Origin: Nigrospora sphaerica
Taxonomy: Eukaryota > Ascomycota > Sordariomycetes > Amphisphaeriales > Apiosporaceae
DNA: 64,000 bases
Assembly (NCBI GenBank): GCA_018287875.1
Contig: JAGVVL010000015.1
Coordinates: 2,232,001 to 2,296,000 of the forward strand
Direction: 5' to 3'
A program made the translations under genes and the position numbers. Numbering within the stretch: the stretch's first letter is position 1; each line of letters begins with the position of its first letter. The notes beneath the pieces were generated by a model. That model ran no database searches. It was not told the DNA's origin and saw nothing but the letters and a program-made list of their open reading frames with translations. Positions 1 through 11,844 of the stretch are shown here, piece by piece.

Positions 1-1763
1 TGGCCTCAGGGCACGGCTCGCTGTAGTGCATCTTCTGTGTGATGCCTTTGCGATCCCAGGTCGCTTTGATGCGCGGGAACAGCTGCATGATGTCCTTGGT
101 ACCCTCGCGGAGCTGGTCCTTGTCGAACATGATGTTGTGGTGGTGGAAGTCGAGCACCATGGGAATGTTCAGCTCCTCGCACACGGGCAGCAGATCGTGC
201 ACCGTCCACGACACATCATCATTCTCGAGGACCAGACGGGCCTTGATGCTGGGCGACAGCTGGGCATAGTTAGCGCGGAAACGGTCCAGAGTCGCCGCCT
301 TATCGCCGAACACGCCGCCCATGTGTAGAATCATAACGGCGTCCTTGTTGGCCTGCTCGGGGAGGCGCAGGAGGGAGAGCATCTCGTCATGGTACTCGAG
401 GTCGCGGACGGCGTTCCTCACCACCTCGGCGCGCGGCGAGCCGAGTTGGGTGAACTGCGAAGGTCAGCATCGTGGGCCTGGGGAAAGGGGGGGGGAGGGG
501 GCGTTGTACCTGGCCCGGGTGGGTGGTCAACCGATGCCCCAGCTCGCCGGCCACCTTGCCGGCCTCGGCGAGAACTTCGGAGGCGAAAGGCGCCAATTTG
601 TAGCCGTACTCGTCGTGACTGGCAAAGGGGAACATCTCGGAACTCAGTCGCATGAACTTGATACCATACTTGTCGTTCCACCGAACCATTTTGACGATGT
701 CCCGCGCGTTGGCGAGGCCGAGCTCCTGCACAAACTTGTGTCCTAATGCCAGCTCGGCCGGTTGGTCCTGGTCGGGCCGGTTCTTGGTCGCATGCTCGGG
801 CTGGGACACGTCCTTCAGGGGGTGCCGGTGCTCCAGTATGGAGTTGATGCGGCACGTCCGCGAGCTGAAGACGGGAGGGTTGGAGGAGCGCAGGTAGGTG
901 TTGAGACAAGCCTAAAATATCGCGTTAGACGGCGGTCGGACAGCCACGAAGAAGGTGCAACTTACATAACCTAGTCTTCCTTTCCACGGGAGGGGGAGGT
1001 AGTCGCTGTTGACGGGAGGGGGGCGCGCTCCGTCCGACTTGAGCTCGCTGATGTCCTTGCTGCCAGGCGCGGCCTCGGGGTCTTCGGCCTTCTCCTCCAC
1101 CAACAGCGCCGAGCCCGGATTGGGAAAGCTCGACAGCTCGCCGTGGCGGTTGGGCCCCTTCTTCTCCACCACAGGCTTGCCCTTGACTTTGGGCGGTACC
1201 ACGCTGGGCTCCGTCCGGATGGGCCGCGGCAGGAAGGCGGCATCTTCGGGGTTCCGCTCTTTCACGTCGGTCATGACGGAACTGGACTTGACGGCCAATT
1301 TCTGCCTTTTGACGGCGCCGCGCAGCTGCTCCTCCATGTCCTGCAACTCATGCATGGCGTCCTCGACGACCTCGCGCCTGCGACCCTTGTCCTTGGTGGT
1401 CCGGGCGGAGCGGCGGGCCGGCGGCGAGGGCGTACGGGACCCGGATCGGCCGCCATTGGGATAGTCGCCCAGGCCGGTGACAGCCTGGCCGCTACGGACA
1501 CGGCAGGACCGGCGCGGGCTAGGGGCAGGGGCGTAGTCTGCGTATTGGAGGCCATCGAGCTGGCCGCGGGTCGGGACATCTTCCTGTAGCAAGGCCATGT
1601 CGGCTTTCTTGCGTTTCGGGACCATCGTGACAAAGGGGGCGGCGTCGGAAGCCCAAAGTATATATTCCACCAGTGGGGCCGGAGCAAAAAGGCCGGGACC
1701 GCTGGCCGTGGTTCGCAGCACCGACTTGGGGGAGGCGACCCGGCGTCGTATGAGGGTGAGCAT
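1..1763 (-). CDS. mus-18: UV-damage endonuclease UVDE (MUS-18/Uve1 type), 3' end off the window
   Basis: Nicks DNA 5' of UV photoproducts and other distortions, starting alternative excision repair. Three exons are visible: 1763-966, 911-510 and 454 to the left edge, with introns of 54 and 55 nt, both phase 0. The first splice creates the family signature GRLGYACLNTYLR. The TIM-barrel metal-binding core follows, with the motifs HKFVQELGLANARDI, RLSSEMFPFASH, GHRLTTHPGQF, VMILHMGG, LVLENDD and DFHHHN. The C-terminus is missing because the window starts inside exon 3. The first 250 residues are low-complexity and basic, as in the Neurospora protein. Two starts are possible: 1763, giving an Arg/Ser-rich leader that resembles a mitochondrial presequence, or 1622, starting MVPKRKK. 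A TATA-like stretch lies just upstream of the second. The family call is very secure; the start is not. Confidence 0.95.
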
Positions 1764-3784
1764 GCAACCCTGAAGTGGGGCAACAAATGCCGGGCAAGAA
1801 CGCTGACGGTCACGGGGAGGTGGAAACTATGAAGGTACACACGGCCCTGCTGGTCCGATGAAGTGCATGCGAGCCTCAAGTGGCGGGTGGTCGTACTGTC
1901 CGTGTAGTAAAGGGCTCCCCACGGTACGTGGGCGTTTGGTGCGCACGACAGCCCCAACGTTGGCGAAAGGAAGGCCTGTTGCGGAGCGATGCGGCCGGCC
2001 GTCCCAGGCTCAAACCAACTGGAACCCTGCGAGCGGGCAGCACGGGAAGGCAGGGTGGAAAACGAGAGGCGTGGCTCCAGGGGGGGAGGCAGGTTGCTAG
2101 GCTGGCTCGGGCGGTTTGTTGGTTCGCTTCGCTGGGGCAGAAGCTCCTGGGACGTGATGGAACTGCAGCCTGGCCTGGCGGATGGACATCTACGCACAGA
2201 GTAACCGACAGCTAGAGATGAACGGGCAGCTGCTGCTGGATGAGAGAACCGTAGGGGGAGCGCGTGGAAGATTCTCACAGGCTCCAGCGGCCGATGAGCT
2301 CCTGTATTACCAGGCGCCGTGGCCCGGGAAACCGTGGGTGCCTGCCCGGTGCGGTAGCGAATCGGCGGCCTGGGTGGACGTCATGCATGCAGTTATCCGG
2401 ATTTTCCTACGCGGCAAAGAAGTTCCAAGTCTCGCCGCGGCCGCTTTGCTCCGCCCCACCATCGCCCGTTTACTTTTTGGTCGTGTGGCCCGTCACACGA
2501 TGAGGTCAACGACAGGGTAGCTTGGGAGTCTGGCCGGCCTGACTCGGTGGCGCGGGCAGGGCGATGGGGCCCGTTCGCGCCTCCGTTATTGCGATATGAA
2601 GTCATGGGCCTCCGTGCCACCGGCGGGATGGGGGTTTTGCGGCTGGCGATGGCCATCAATTCCATGGATGAGTCTGAGATCGGGATCGGCGATGGGGGGC
2701 GGGAAGTGTGAGCGCCATGTGGAGAACCGGAGCCAGAGCCGATGGGTGGAGAGCCCTGCATAATGCAGCTGGAAGGTCCCGTACCACCAACCTACACACC
2801 ACACCCGAGCGAGCACCATGAGAGAACTGGCCCTAGGCATGACCGCTACTTCTCTCCGGGGCTGCTTTGCAGCTATTATCACCCACATACTACCTACATT
2901 TCGTACTGGACCCTCCTCTGGCCGCCGCCACATGGGTGGCTTCTATTAAACGAATACCTACCTACCTTGGGATACCTGAGTACATCGTCTTACTAGGTAA
3001 GTAAGCAGACCTGCCTCGGGACACTCCATAGCGCCATCTCATGGGCGGCTTCGATCTCGCAGGCGGCCGCTGTCGTGGTACAAACTATACTTGGGTAACC
3101 CAATCCTACCCCCCAGACATGCGTGCGGCCTTGCGACTGTACTCAGTAAGTACCACCCAAGAGTCTCTCACCTGGCCGACTGCCACGCTAGATGATCAGC
3201 CCTAACGCCGATGCTTCTGGCCCAGCTTCCGGACCGTCGGTTAGGGGCCATCACATCACGGCCCCTGGGCGGGCTAGGTTGAGTATAGACCGGGGATGGC
3301 TGCCGCCGTCGGTTCATTTCGTCTTGACACACCATGCGGCTGCGATCCGTGACGAGGGCAACGCAGCGCGGGTGGAAGCGGCTCAGTCACGAGGCTGAAT
3401 CCACCCTGTCCCCCAGCACGGCTCCGATTTACCGAACCCTTGGGCCTTCGGGCCTGCTCCGAGCCCCTCCTCGCATCTTGATTCGAGCCTGGCCTGCGGT
3501 TGGCAGCACGATGGCGTATATTTGCTATTCGCCGCTGTCTCGAGCCCACCTTTCCTACCCATCGTGGAATCGGGCGGGTATCGTGGTTGCTTCTTGCGTC
3601 CGCTCGAACCGCAAGGGCCCCCCTTCCATCCTTTCCAACGCTCAGCTCCTGCGTGAATCCTGCCAAGACTCCAGGCCCCCGATCACCTTCGCTATATTAT
3701 CTCTTGCCACCATCCGCCCTGTTTAGACGGGCGTGCGTGGTCGCTGACGCCTTTTCCCTCTCCCCGTCGTCATTACCAGATCCG
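1764..3784. other. intergenic interval, no gene seen
   Basis: Upstream region of the UVDE gene and downstream region of the RING gene. Open frames here have no family motifs, and the long minus-strand one (to 2278) runs out of frame with UVDE. Around 2,950-3,010 there are short TACCT/AGGTA-type stretches that often occur in fungal intergenic DNA. Confidence 0.5.
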
Positions 3785-4804
3785 TCACCAAAACGGCAGG
3801 GCCGGCAATCCTATCGTCGACGGGGACAGCATCTCGCGGCTTGGTGCCTCCTCTTCGTCTACCTGCTGATAGTACTGGATCCGGCAGACGGGGCAGTCGT
3901 ATCTCCTTTGCAGGAACCATGTGGCCAGGCAGCGGGCATGAAACATATGCCGGCACCTCTTCATCTTCAGCACTTCGTCCCCCTGTTCTGGTGGCCCATG
4001 GTTGACATGTTTTTCGTTCGCAGCCTTGGAAACTCGGGCCGCCGTGCGCATGGGAGCGTTGAGGCCCGTCTCGACGTCTCGCCTCTTCTCGGCGACCTTC
4101 TCGGCCGGCTCTTCGGCCGGCTCGTCGTAAAATGAGGACAGGCATATGGGGCTGGGCGCGTGTCAGGACTCGGTTCCCCCGACGCATCGTCGTGGCTGGC
4201 ATCAGCAGCATCAGCAGCGAACTCACCACAGGGCATCATCGGGCCCGACAAGGCTGCACCGGCCTCGCCAAAACTCGGTCACGCCTTCGAGCGCAATGAG
4301 GGCCCGTTGTAGTGACTTGTTTGAGTTGCCCTCCTCGTGCTTTTTGCGCTCGAAAATGCGGCCGCAATACAGCCGCAGGCGCATTTTGAACCAGCTGTCG
4401 ACCATGGTTACCTCGTAGCTTCCCAACGGGCTGTCCGGCGGATGGGATCGCACTTACGCAACGGTGACCACGATGGCTCCCAGGATGGAGAAGCAAACGA
4501 TGCACACAATCTCCCAAGGGTGTCGCATCCCCGCTTGTCTCTTTTCTGCCTCGAGGGCTTCCCGCAGGACGCCAGGAACCTGTCCCCGGGACTTCGCAGC
4601 CGAGAAAGCGGCTTCGGCGCATCCGTCGTTGAGGGTCACGCGTGGAAGTCGGTGGCCCTTCAACCTCGACACTGATATGACCACCGGTTGGGCGTGGCCG
4701 ACCGTTCCGGCCGGGGGATGCCACGCAATCGGATTCGTGTTCGCCGGGAGGAGGCTCGTGAAAACTGGCAGTCCCGGATTGGCGTGTTCATCCGACGTTG
4801 GCAA
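3785..4804 (-). CDS. membrane-anchored RING-H2 E3 ubiquitin ligase
   Basis: Predicted 293-residue single-pass protein with a C-terminal RING-H2 domain; it probably recruits an E2 enzyme at a cell membrane. Exons 4804-4458, 4394-4227 and 4151-3785; introns 63 and 75 nt. A hydrophobic segment lies at residues about 97-118. The RING ligands are C172, C175, C238, H240, H243, C246, C258 and C261 (signatures CPICL and CRHMFHARC, then CPVC). The codon for the first zinc ligand C172 is split by intron 2 (TG|C), which supports the model: unspliced, the first ligand would be lost. The loop between C175 and C238 is 62 residues, longer than usual, and Glu/Lys/Ala-rich. A 39-nt alternative to intron 1 also keeps frame, so that 3' splice site is less sure. 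Substrate unknown. Confidence 0.8.
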
Positions 4805-5798
4805 GGTTCGTCAAGGCAAGGAACGGCCGGATACTTCCCAGTGTCTGTACCTGGGTCCTCGACCTCCCATTCCCATGCAGGATCGTGAAGTAGGAGACGG
4901 AACTGAAAAGAGCTGGGGGTTGGAGGAAGGGGGTGGAGAACGATTCGTCGTTCCCCTTCTGCGCCCCTAGGGGCATTCGCTGCGCTGTCAAGACGGCTGC
5001 CGCTCCTTTCTTTCTTCAGCATCGGCGCTCGACGCGCGGAAACGCCGATGCCTCGACCGACTCAGATGATTGTAGGAGTTTGTGAGATGTTTCTGCGCCC
5101 CTGCGCCCTGTCGTGAACCTAATTTGGCGGCCGCGGGGTAGTATTGCCAAGCATCGCGCGACCGGAGAATGTCAAGTGCTACGATGCGTAACCAAATCGG
5201 CGGCCGGTTCGGCATAGGCTCGCCTCGCTTCCCTGCCGCCCGGCTCTCGGGGATGTGCCTGCCAGAATCCGTGACGTCCCTGCCATCCACACATCCGAGC
5301 CATCCGCAAGCCTCTCGAAGCAAGCCAGCTTGGCGTAGTCGCAATTGCTCATACTTGAAGGCCACGATAGGGTTCGGTAATCTCCTTTCTGTGCTGTTTC
5401 CTGTACTGTTTTCTGCATTGTTTTTGTTGTACTGTTCTTTGTGTACTATTCTTTCCATACATACATCTCGCATAAATATTGTACGCCCCCGTGGTGCAGG
5501 GCGGCAAAGCATGGGGCTCCGTGTGACTGCAGCTGCACGCATGGGCATTTATCGTGATTGGCACCTAGTATTTTCCCCGCGAGACAGACTTCTGGCGCCA
5601 TGTTTCGGGGCGGCGGGAGGAATCGAGTCCATCTCATTTGACAAGCACGCGGCCGTGCTCGCAGGGTGTCATCCGAGGTCCCGCGCCCACGTCTATTAAG
5701 AGGTACCTGCCAACGGCTAGCATCCATCACTTGGGTCCCTGGCCTTGTCGTCCAAGTAGCAAGACCCTAAATGCCAGGGCCGAGGATGATGCGGTCCC
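4805..5798. other. intergenic interval, no gene seen
   Basis: Lies between the start of the RING gene and the stop of the SET-domain gene. It contains T-rich stretches around 5,390-5,470. No open frame here has recognisable motifs or splice structure. Confidence 0.5.
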
Positions 5799-7738
5799 TC
5801 ATGTCCTCCTCTGCCTCTTGGTCGCAGGCCCGGTAGCGCCGCCGTCGTCGTCCGCGCCGCCGTTGATCTGGTTGATCTTTTGGGCCGCCAGATTGATGGC
5901 CTCGGCGAGGAGTCGCTTCTCACCCATGCGCACGACTATGGCCATTCGCTCGCGGCCCGAGACCCGGTTCTCGCGGAGCAGAGCGAGGTCCTCGGACTCG
6001 GACGTGGGGTACTCGGCGAGCCGTAGCTCGAAGACGCGGTGCATCACGGCCAGCGCGATCTCGTCGCGCTTCCTCTTATCCGGGATGGACTCGGGGCTGA
6101 CCTTGCGCACCGACTTGAGGAATGTCGCGATCTGCTCCTCGAGGTCCGCCGGCAGGCTCGTCAAGGTCGCTTCACCGTGGACCTCGCCGCGGGCGTCGGG
6201 CTCCTCGAGGTCCCTGTCGATCACAAACGAGTCCTCGGTCTCCTCCTCATCGAGCTGGTTCACCTGGGGGCACGTCAGTAGCCACTCACATGCCGCAGGC
6301 GCCTTGATTTCCCCGCAGCAGCGTTCCCTGCTCGGCGGGTAACGCCACGTACCGCTTGACCCCATTTGGCTTCATCCAGCTTGAGCCCCTCCTTGAGGAC
6401 GGAGAGCACCATGTTCCACGATATCTCCACCACGTCGTACCGCGCGTGCGCGGGCGTGACATAGCCGTAGCGCCGCAGCAGCTCGCTGTTGGACAGCGGC
6501 CCGTAGTAGTTGAGAATCTCTTGGCCTGCCGGGATGGGCTTGAGCGACGTGACGGTCAGGAACTCGTCTTCATGGTTAACGTGGCTCTGCCGCGTGTCAG
6601 CTTTTTCCTGGCGCGTCCAGCGTGGTGCGTCGGGCGGGACTCACGTTGAAGACGGCGTCGGCGTTGAGGATGTCGGCCATGGGCACCACTGGGTAATGCG
6701 GTGTGAGCGCCTGTCTCGCCAAGTCGGGGCCGCCCACGTACGGCTGGCGCCCCACGCCGGCACGCGCCGCCGTGGTGTGGCCGCGCATCGCTCGGCAAAG
6801 AGCGGTCGGGGTGGAGGAGGCGGGTCTGGTACTTACTGCCCATCATAAGCTTCCCCTCCTTGTCTTCCACCCATTCGTCGCCGTTCTCCTCGTCGCCCTC
6901 GTCGTCGTCGTTCTCCAGATCGAACGCGTACGCCCTGGCGTTTTCCCATGTGAGCATAAGGTCCGGGCGGGCGCGCACCGCGGGTCCGGGCATCCAAGAC
7001 ACCCGGGGCGGGAAAGCAAGTCAGGGGTCTTGTTCACAGACACGACTTACATGATGGTGCTGCCCATGCGGTGGGCCAGCTCTTTCAACTGCCCGTCGTC
7101 GAGTCTCGGCGCGCCCGGCGGGTAGAAAATGTCGGCGTGCTCTTCAACCACGGGCAGCAGGCGGGCGCGGAACATGTTGTCCGCCTCGTCGCGGCCGATC
7201 TTGGCCGTGATGGCACTGGCCTGCAACGCGTCCAGCTCCTGGCCAGACCAGAACATCAGCGTGTCGAAGGACTCGGGCAGCACGTCAAAGTACGGCTTCC
7301 ACCGCGACTGGCTGCCCTGCAGGTACTCGTAGACCAGCACCAGGATGAGCGAGACCCACGAGTCAGACGCGCCGTGGGCGTCGCCCTCCTCATCGGCCTC
7401 GTTGTCGGCATCCTCGAGGCCGGCCGTCGAGTCCTCGAAGATCTGGGGGATCTTCTTGGGCAGGTCCGACGTGAGCGTGTTGATGATGGCAGCCCGCGGG
7501 ATGCGGAAGAGCACCGTGTCCTCGGCGATGTCCGCCGTTGCCACTGTGGCCTCGTCAGCACCTCGCCATCAGCCCTCCCGCCTCCCAGGACGCCGCGGTG
7601 AGACCCACCGATGCCGCGCCCAGCGCCGCGCGCGCGCAGGTCCTGGATCTGGATGTCGGGGTGGAAGTTGGCGCCCGGCAGCTGGGTGAACCAGCTGAGG
7701 AACGACTGCGTCCGCTCGTCGAAGGAGGGCTGGGCCAT
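5799..7738 (-). CDS. RKM4: SET-domain protein-lysine methyltransferase, Rkm4/SETD6 type
   Basis: AdoMet-dependent lysine methyltransferase of the Rubisco-LSMT/SETD6 group; yeast Rkm4 methylates a large-subunit ribosomal protein. Six exons: 7738-7609, 7543-7051, 6934-6837, 6688-6645, 6586-6353 and 6263-5799, with introns of 65, 116, 148, 58 and 89 nt; 487 residues. The N-terminal SET half starts LSWFTQLPGANFHPDIQI and RARGAGRGI. Across the splices it gives MVPMADILNADAVFN and SHVNHEDEF, then GQEILNYYG and LLRRYGYV, the SET motifs that bind AdoMet and position lysine. An acidic loop of about 30 residues lies before the MADILNADA motif. The C-terminal half is the helical Rubisco-LSMT substrate-binding region and ends in a basic KRQRR tail, possibly nuclear. 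Five splices restore one frame, so the model is strong; the ribosomal substrate is inferred from the family. Confidence 0.88.
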
Positions 7739-8045
7739 TTTGGTGAGTCAGCAATGGCAAAACCTCACGGTGTCGGGACGCCGCGCCTGGTCTGTAAGTG
7801 ATATACGCCGAGATTACGAGGGCTCCATAGGCGGGCTGCGAAAATCGCAGCGAGCTGGCCCACGAGTGGGTATGCCGCCCGCCGACCAACTGCCTGTCAC
7901 TCGGCATAAATTTCGTGCTAAGGTAGATCCACCGCTCCACGAAAATCATCACCATAGCCAAATGGCGCTTGCTCCCCGTCGGACATGTTGCGAGTGCTCG
8001 CATGACGCGCGACTCGTGCACGTGAACGGACGGCACTTGGCTCTT

Positions 8046-8077
<32 letters not shown>

Positions 8078-8184
8078 TTAAATTCGCCGGGGGTCCGGAC
8101 TTTTTGTTTGCGCGTACTAGAACTCGGCCGAACTCTCCCCGCCACGAGGAGGTATGGGCTTCTACGGCTGCTATTGTCTCTCCC
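7739..8184. other. intergenic interval with long T-tract
   Basis: Between the SET-domain gene start and the GST stop. The only notable content is a T-run at 8044-8079 broken by a single C; on the minus strand it reads as an A-tract about 105 nt past the GST stop codon. Confidence 0.6.
8044..8079. repeat. homopolymer T-tract (36 nt, one interruption)
   Basis: Fourteen T, one C, then twenty-one T. It lies downstream of the intronless glutathione transferase gene and reads as poly(A) on that gene's sense strand. Confidence 0.95.
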
Positions 8185-9030
8185 TTACGGCAGCTTCTCG
8201 CCCTTGCGCGTCGCTTGCCCGACCTGCGACTGCGTCGTATCCTCGGCGTAGCGTTTGTACGCCTGAATGTAGATGGCGTCGTCGCTCCACGTGTCCCGCA
8301 CGCTCTGCCTGTTCACAATGGCCTCGTACCATTGCCTCCATCGACCCCAGAGCTGCTCGTCGGCGCCGCCCCCGCCCTCAGCCGGCAGTGCCACCCCGCC
8401 CGGCTTGTAGTGGTCGATCAGGAATAGCCGCTTGGCCCACGGGGCAAGCATGACATCGACCATGCAGAACCGCGCGCCCAGGAACCACGGCCCGCCGCTG
8501 TCCATCTCGGCGACCAGCGTCTTGATGTGCGCGTGGAAACCGGCGCGCGCCTCGTCGATGGTGTAGTCCTTCTCGGGCGTGTGCTGGAGCAGCTTGTAGA
8601 AGCCCGGTATGATCTTGTTGGAGATGTGGTCGATCCACAGCCGGCACCGGGCGCGTGCGTACGCGCTCTCCGGGTACAGACCCGGCCCATGCTGGGACTC
8701 ATCGTCGTACGCCTCGTTGAGGTAGTCGCAGATGATGGCGCTCTCGTACAGAGGCTTCTGCACCTCGCCCTTGCCATCAACGGGGACGGCCAGGGTGGGC
8801 ACTAGGCCTCGAGGGTTGAGCGCGAGGAACTCGGGCGCCTTCTTGTACGGGTTGATTTCCTGGTACTCATACGGGATCTTCTTCTCCTCGAGCACCATCC
8901 AGCTGCGCTGGACAAAGGGGCAGAACCAGCCCCCGTAGAGCTTCAGTGGTTGCGGTTCCGCATGCGCCTGGGCAAGCTGGGCGGCCGCGCCCGTTGGGTA
9001 CGCTGGCAGTGACGTATCGACGGCAGCCAT
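8185..9030 (-). CDS. omega-class glutathione S-transferase
   Basis: Cytosolic thiol transferase or dehydroascorbate reductase-like enzyme. Start at 9030 chosen for its strong context (ACCATGG); it gives 281 residues. The thioredoxin-like N-domain carries GGWFCPFVQR, with the omega-class catalytic cysteine at residue 37, then the glutathione-binding cis-proline region RGLVPTL and the ESAIICDYL motif. The all-helical C-domain follows, with PWFLGARFCMVDVMLAPW as its N-capping region. The frame stays open upstream to 9153, with alternative Met codons at 9081 and 9153; the 9081 start would add a basic leader that could target mitochondria. The gene has no intron, unlike most neighbours. The class is clear from the CPF motif; the physiological substrate is not. 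Confidence 0.9.
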   Translation of the reverse strand: MAAVDTSLPAYPTGAAAQLAQAHAEPQPLKLYGGWFCPFVQRSWMVLEEKKIPYEYQEINPYKKAPEFLALNPRGLVPTLAVPVDGKGEVQKPLYESAIICDYLNEAYDDESQHGPGLYPESAYARARCRLWIDHISNKIIPGFYKLLQHTPEKDYTIDEARAGFHAHIKTLVAEMDSGGPWFLGARFCMVDVMLAPWAKRLFLIDHYKPGGVALPAEGGGGADEQLWGRWRQWYEAIVNRQSVRDTWSDDAIYIQAYKRYAEDTTQSQVGQATRKGEKLP

Positions 9031-10308
9031 GGTGGAATAATGTTTCGCTTCTCTCGTTATGTAGTTGCGGAACAGTCTCATGCTGCGAGGGGCGTCTGTT
9101 GCGAAAAAAAGTGAGAGTGGGAGTTGGTATCGAGCGCCATTGACTGGTGACATCAGACTTGCGGCCCCTTCGGTTCATTCGATGATTGCCGGGCTTCCTA
9201 AACAGTCGTTCCGTATCCACACCACCACTGCCCCGCGAACCTCTGCTGGAAGCCACCCTAAACGAGCAGCGACGCTGAAGAATTCCCTTGCCATGTATTT
9301 TTCCGTCATGGACTTTGTGGTTGCATATTTCACTTGCACCGCGAGAGTGTCGCCCGTGGACTCACTGGATGCCAGATGCTTGTCTTTACCATCTTCTCGG
9401 TTCGTATTTCGGTGATGCATCTCGCAGCTTCGTAGTCCAGTTTGCGCAGGGCGTGATCAGGACAGCTTCCCGCCGAGATAGCATGGTGTATATAGTTGGA
9501 AATTGAAGGTGCAAATACACTGTGAAGCCATGCAGCTCGAGTAAGCAGTCACCTACTCGGCATCAACCCGTGATTCCTGCTGGCGATGACCTTTTCGGTT
9601 GTCTTGTCAAGTCGACGGGCTGCCTTATGTGCTCTGGTACCGCAAGCGATTGTTTGATGTTGAGCCTCCGTCGCTTGAAATGTCCTCTGGGTGCCTCTGT
9701 ACATTTCTGTGTTACCAAAGTAGAGTGTGCTATGCGGGGCGGGACCGCCTACCTACTTCCCAGAATCTGAAGCCCTTGCTTGCCAGCACGCTCGTCACGG
9801 ATGTTGTGGCTCGAAACGATCGGAGCATCGCTAACTTCATGACAGCATCGTAAGTACCGTCAATTTGGACGGTTATCGTTGGGGGAAGATCGCCGAGGGG
9901 ATAACTGAAGCCTCGACGGCATGAAATGAGTTGGTAATTACGGGCATCGGGTTTCTGTCTTTTTTCACATAGTCGTCTCGGTCCCTGCGGCTCACCGTTA
10001 GTCCTCTCCATAATGGGCCCTGGTATCCTACCCTTCGGATGGGAGAGACTAAAATGACTCAATATAGCAAAACCGCCCTGTTCGATATGCAGCCAATTAG
10101 CACCCTGCCTCTAGGGCCCGTTTACATGAAAGAGGCACTGTTAATGATTTCTAAGTATTTAGGATCATTACTTATACCTGTCGCACTCCTTTTCAATTCA
10201 GATGTTTCATAAAGAATGAGTAGGAGTAATGAGAAAGCCAGCAACTCTTAGGAGGTCGGAGGTCAGGGTGAGTCACTTTCAGGATCACCCAACTGCCCCT
10301 CCTCCAGC

Positions 10309-10944
10309 ATGGCGGGCTCCTCGGTATTTTTGGTCCTTCTGTTCATACCGGCCAGTACATGTGAGGGGAAACTTGTCTTCGAGACCGGCGAAATCGAGAA
10401 GGTTGGTTGCATTTTCCACCCCCCTACGTCGATTCGCCGATGTGGTTCGCTCTGCTCAGGCTTTGTACGGATATTCTTCCAACAAATCTACTTCAATAAC
10501 GGAATATTGCAAGAGGTCTGCGGAGCCTCTGCGGCTCTCGCTCGATCAGGTGGATTAAGGACTAGAGAAAGTGCCAAGAGGGCTTCCAACGCAACGGAGG
10601 TAGTTGAGGGGCTCATGCCTGACAGCAGCTTCTTTGTAGAGGTACAAGAAACCCCCACCAACATAAGAACCAAGGATCTATATGTCCCTCCATTCTACGA
10701 AGAACATGTTGTCAGGCGCGAGAAGGGGAGAAGATGGCGGAAGTCATGCGCAGGGTTGGCAGGCACTTCTCAGATAAGGCCAGGGTTGACGGATGCGTCA
10801 GTTGGGCACTTGTCACCCGGTGTACGAACATTTATACCTGTTCCTACATCCATTACTTCTTGCTTCCTTACTTCTACTAGAGTGCCCAGGCATCCCAATA
10901 TACGACGTGTAGGTAAGAAGCGATTTGATAAGGAGTCGATGTAG
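10309..10944 (+). CDS. questionable ORF with signal-peptide-like N-terminus
   Basis: 211 codons. Residues 1-20 are hydrophobic and end near STCEG, as a cleavable signal might. The rest is basic, with a KGRRWRKS stretch, and has no motif I recognise. Codon third positions are not GC-biased like the secure genes of this window, and there is no supporting neighbour. It may be chance; I keep it only as a candidate. Confidence 0.15.
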   Translation: MAGSSVFLVLLFIPASTCEGKLVFETGEIEKVGCIFHPPTSIRRCGSLCSGFVRIFFQQIYFNNGILQEVCGASAALARSGGLRTRESAKRASNATEVVEGLMPDSSFFVEVQETPTNIRTKDLYVPPFYEEHVVRREKGRRWRKSCAGLAGTSQIRPGLTDASVGHLSPGVRTFIPVPTSITSCFLTSTRVPRHPNIRRVGKKRFDKESM

Positions 10945-11844
10945 GTACTCGGCTGAATACGGTGGCAGACGCTGGCAAAACGAGCCAGTCAGATACCCTC
11001 CGGAATCCATCCTGTCGAGCAATATGAAGCGTTGTGTGAGACATCATCGTGCTCCCGGTGCGAGAACAACTCCGTCAAGTCGGAGTTGGAAGTAATCAAT
11101 ACTGAGGATTTGCCCCCGGATGGAAGTTGTCCTCCTTGACCGCTTCAAACTGCTCCCAGACCCCAGAGTTTTCTTCAGGCCTCCGTGAGGATATTTGTCA
11201 ACGTGGGGACAACCAAGGACCCCCAACCGTGATAAGTCTGGCAGGCGATAACCCAGGGAAGGTCTCTCTACACACCGGAACACCTACGAAGATGTACAAG
11301 CTCGGCAGTCGCAAGGGTATGGAGATACTTCCGACCACGCCGTCCATTTGGTCATCACCACCTCCGTGGCAAGACACGCCAAAAGTCGCGTTGGACCGGG
11401 AAATCGATTGAGCCCACATGGGTACGCAACAACACTTCCCAATAGATGGACTGCGGAATGCCGGTATGTATCGCTTATCCTGGTGACGAAAGTGCGGTTC
11501 TCACGCTTGCAGATGCCGAATGTCCGGAAACAGTCAGTATATGTATCGACGAGGTTGTAGTTGAGCTCAGGAGAGGGTTAACGTCAAGCCTGCAGCGAAG
11601 CGGCGCGGAAGAAAGCAGGCACGTCGTCGGACCCGCAGTAATATCCATGAATCGGGTTCCAGCTAAAGGCCACCAACAACAACCCGTTATGGGAAATACA
11701 AACCAAACAGTCGAGAAAGGCATTGCGCGGTCCGATACGTTTGCCAGCCCGGCATAAAACCGCAAAAAGAGAGGGTCAATTTGCGGGCAGACGGCACTCG
11801 ACGGTTTCCAGAAGACGGCGGACTACAAGATGACCAACAACGAA

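Noticed and set aside
1271..2278. 335-codon minus-strand frame upstream of UVDE
   Set aside because: Out of frame with UVDE exon 1, which it overlaps; no motif of its own.
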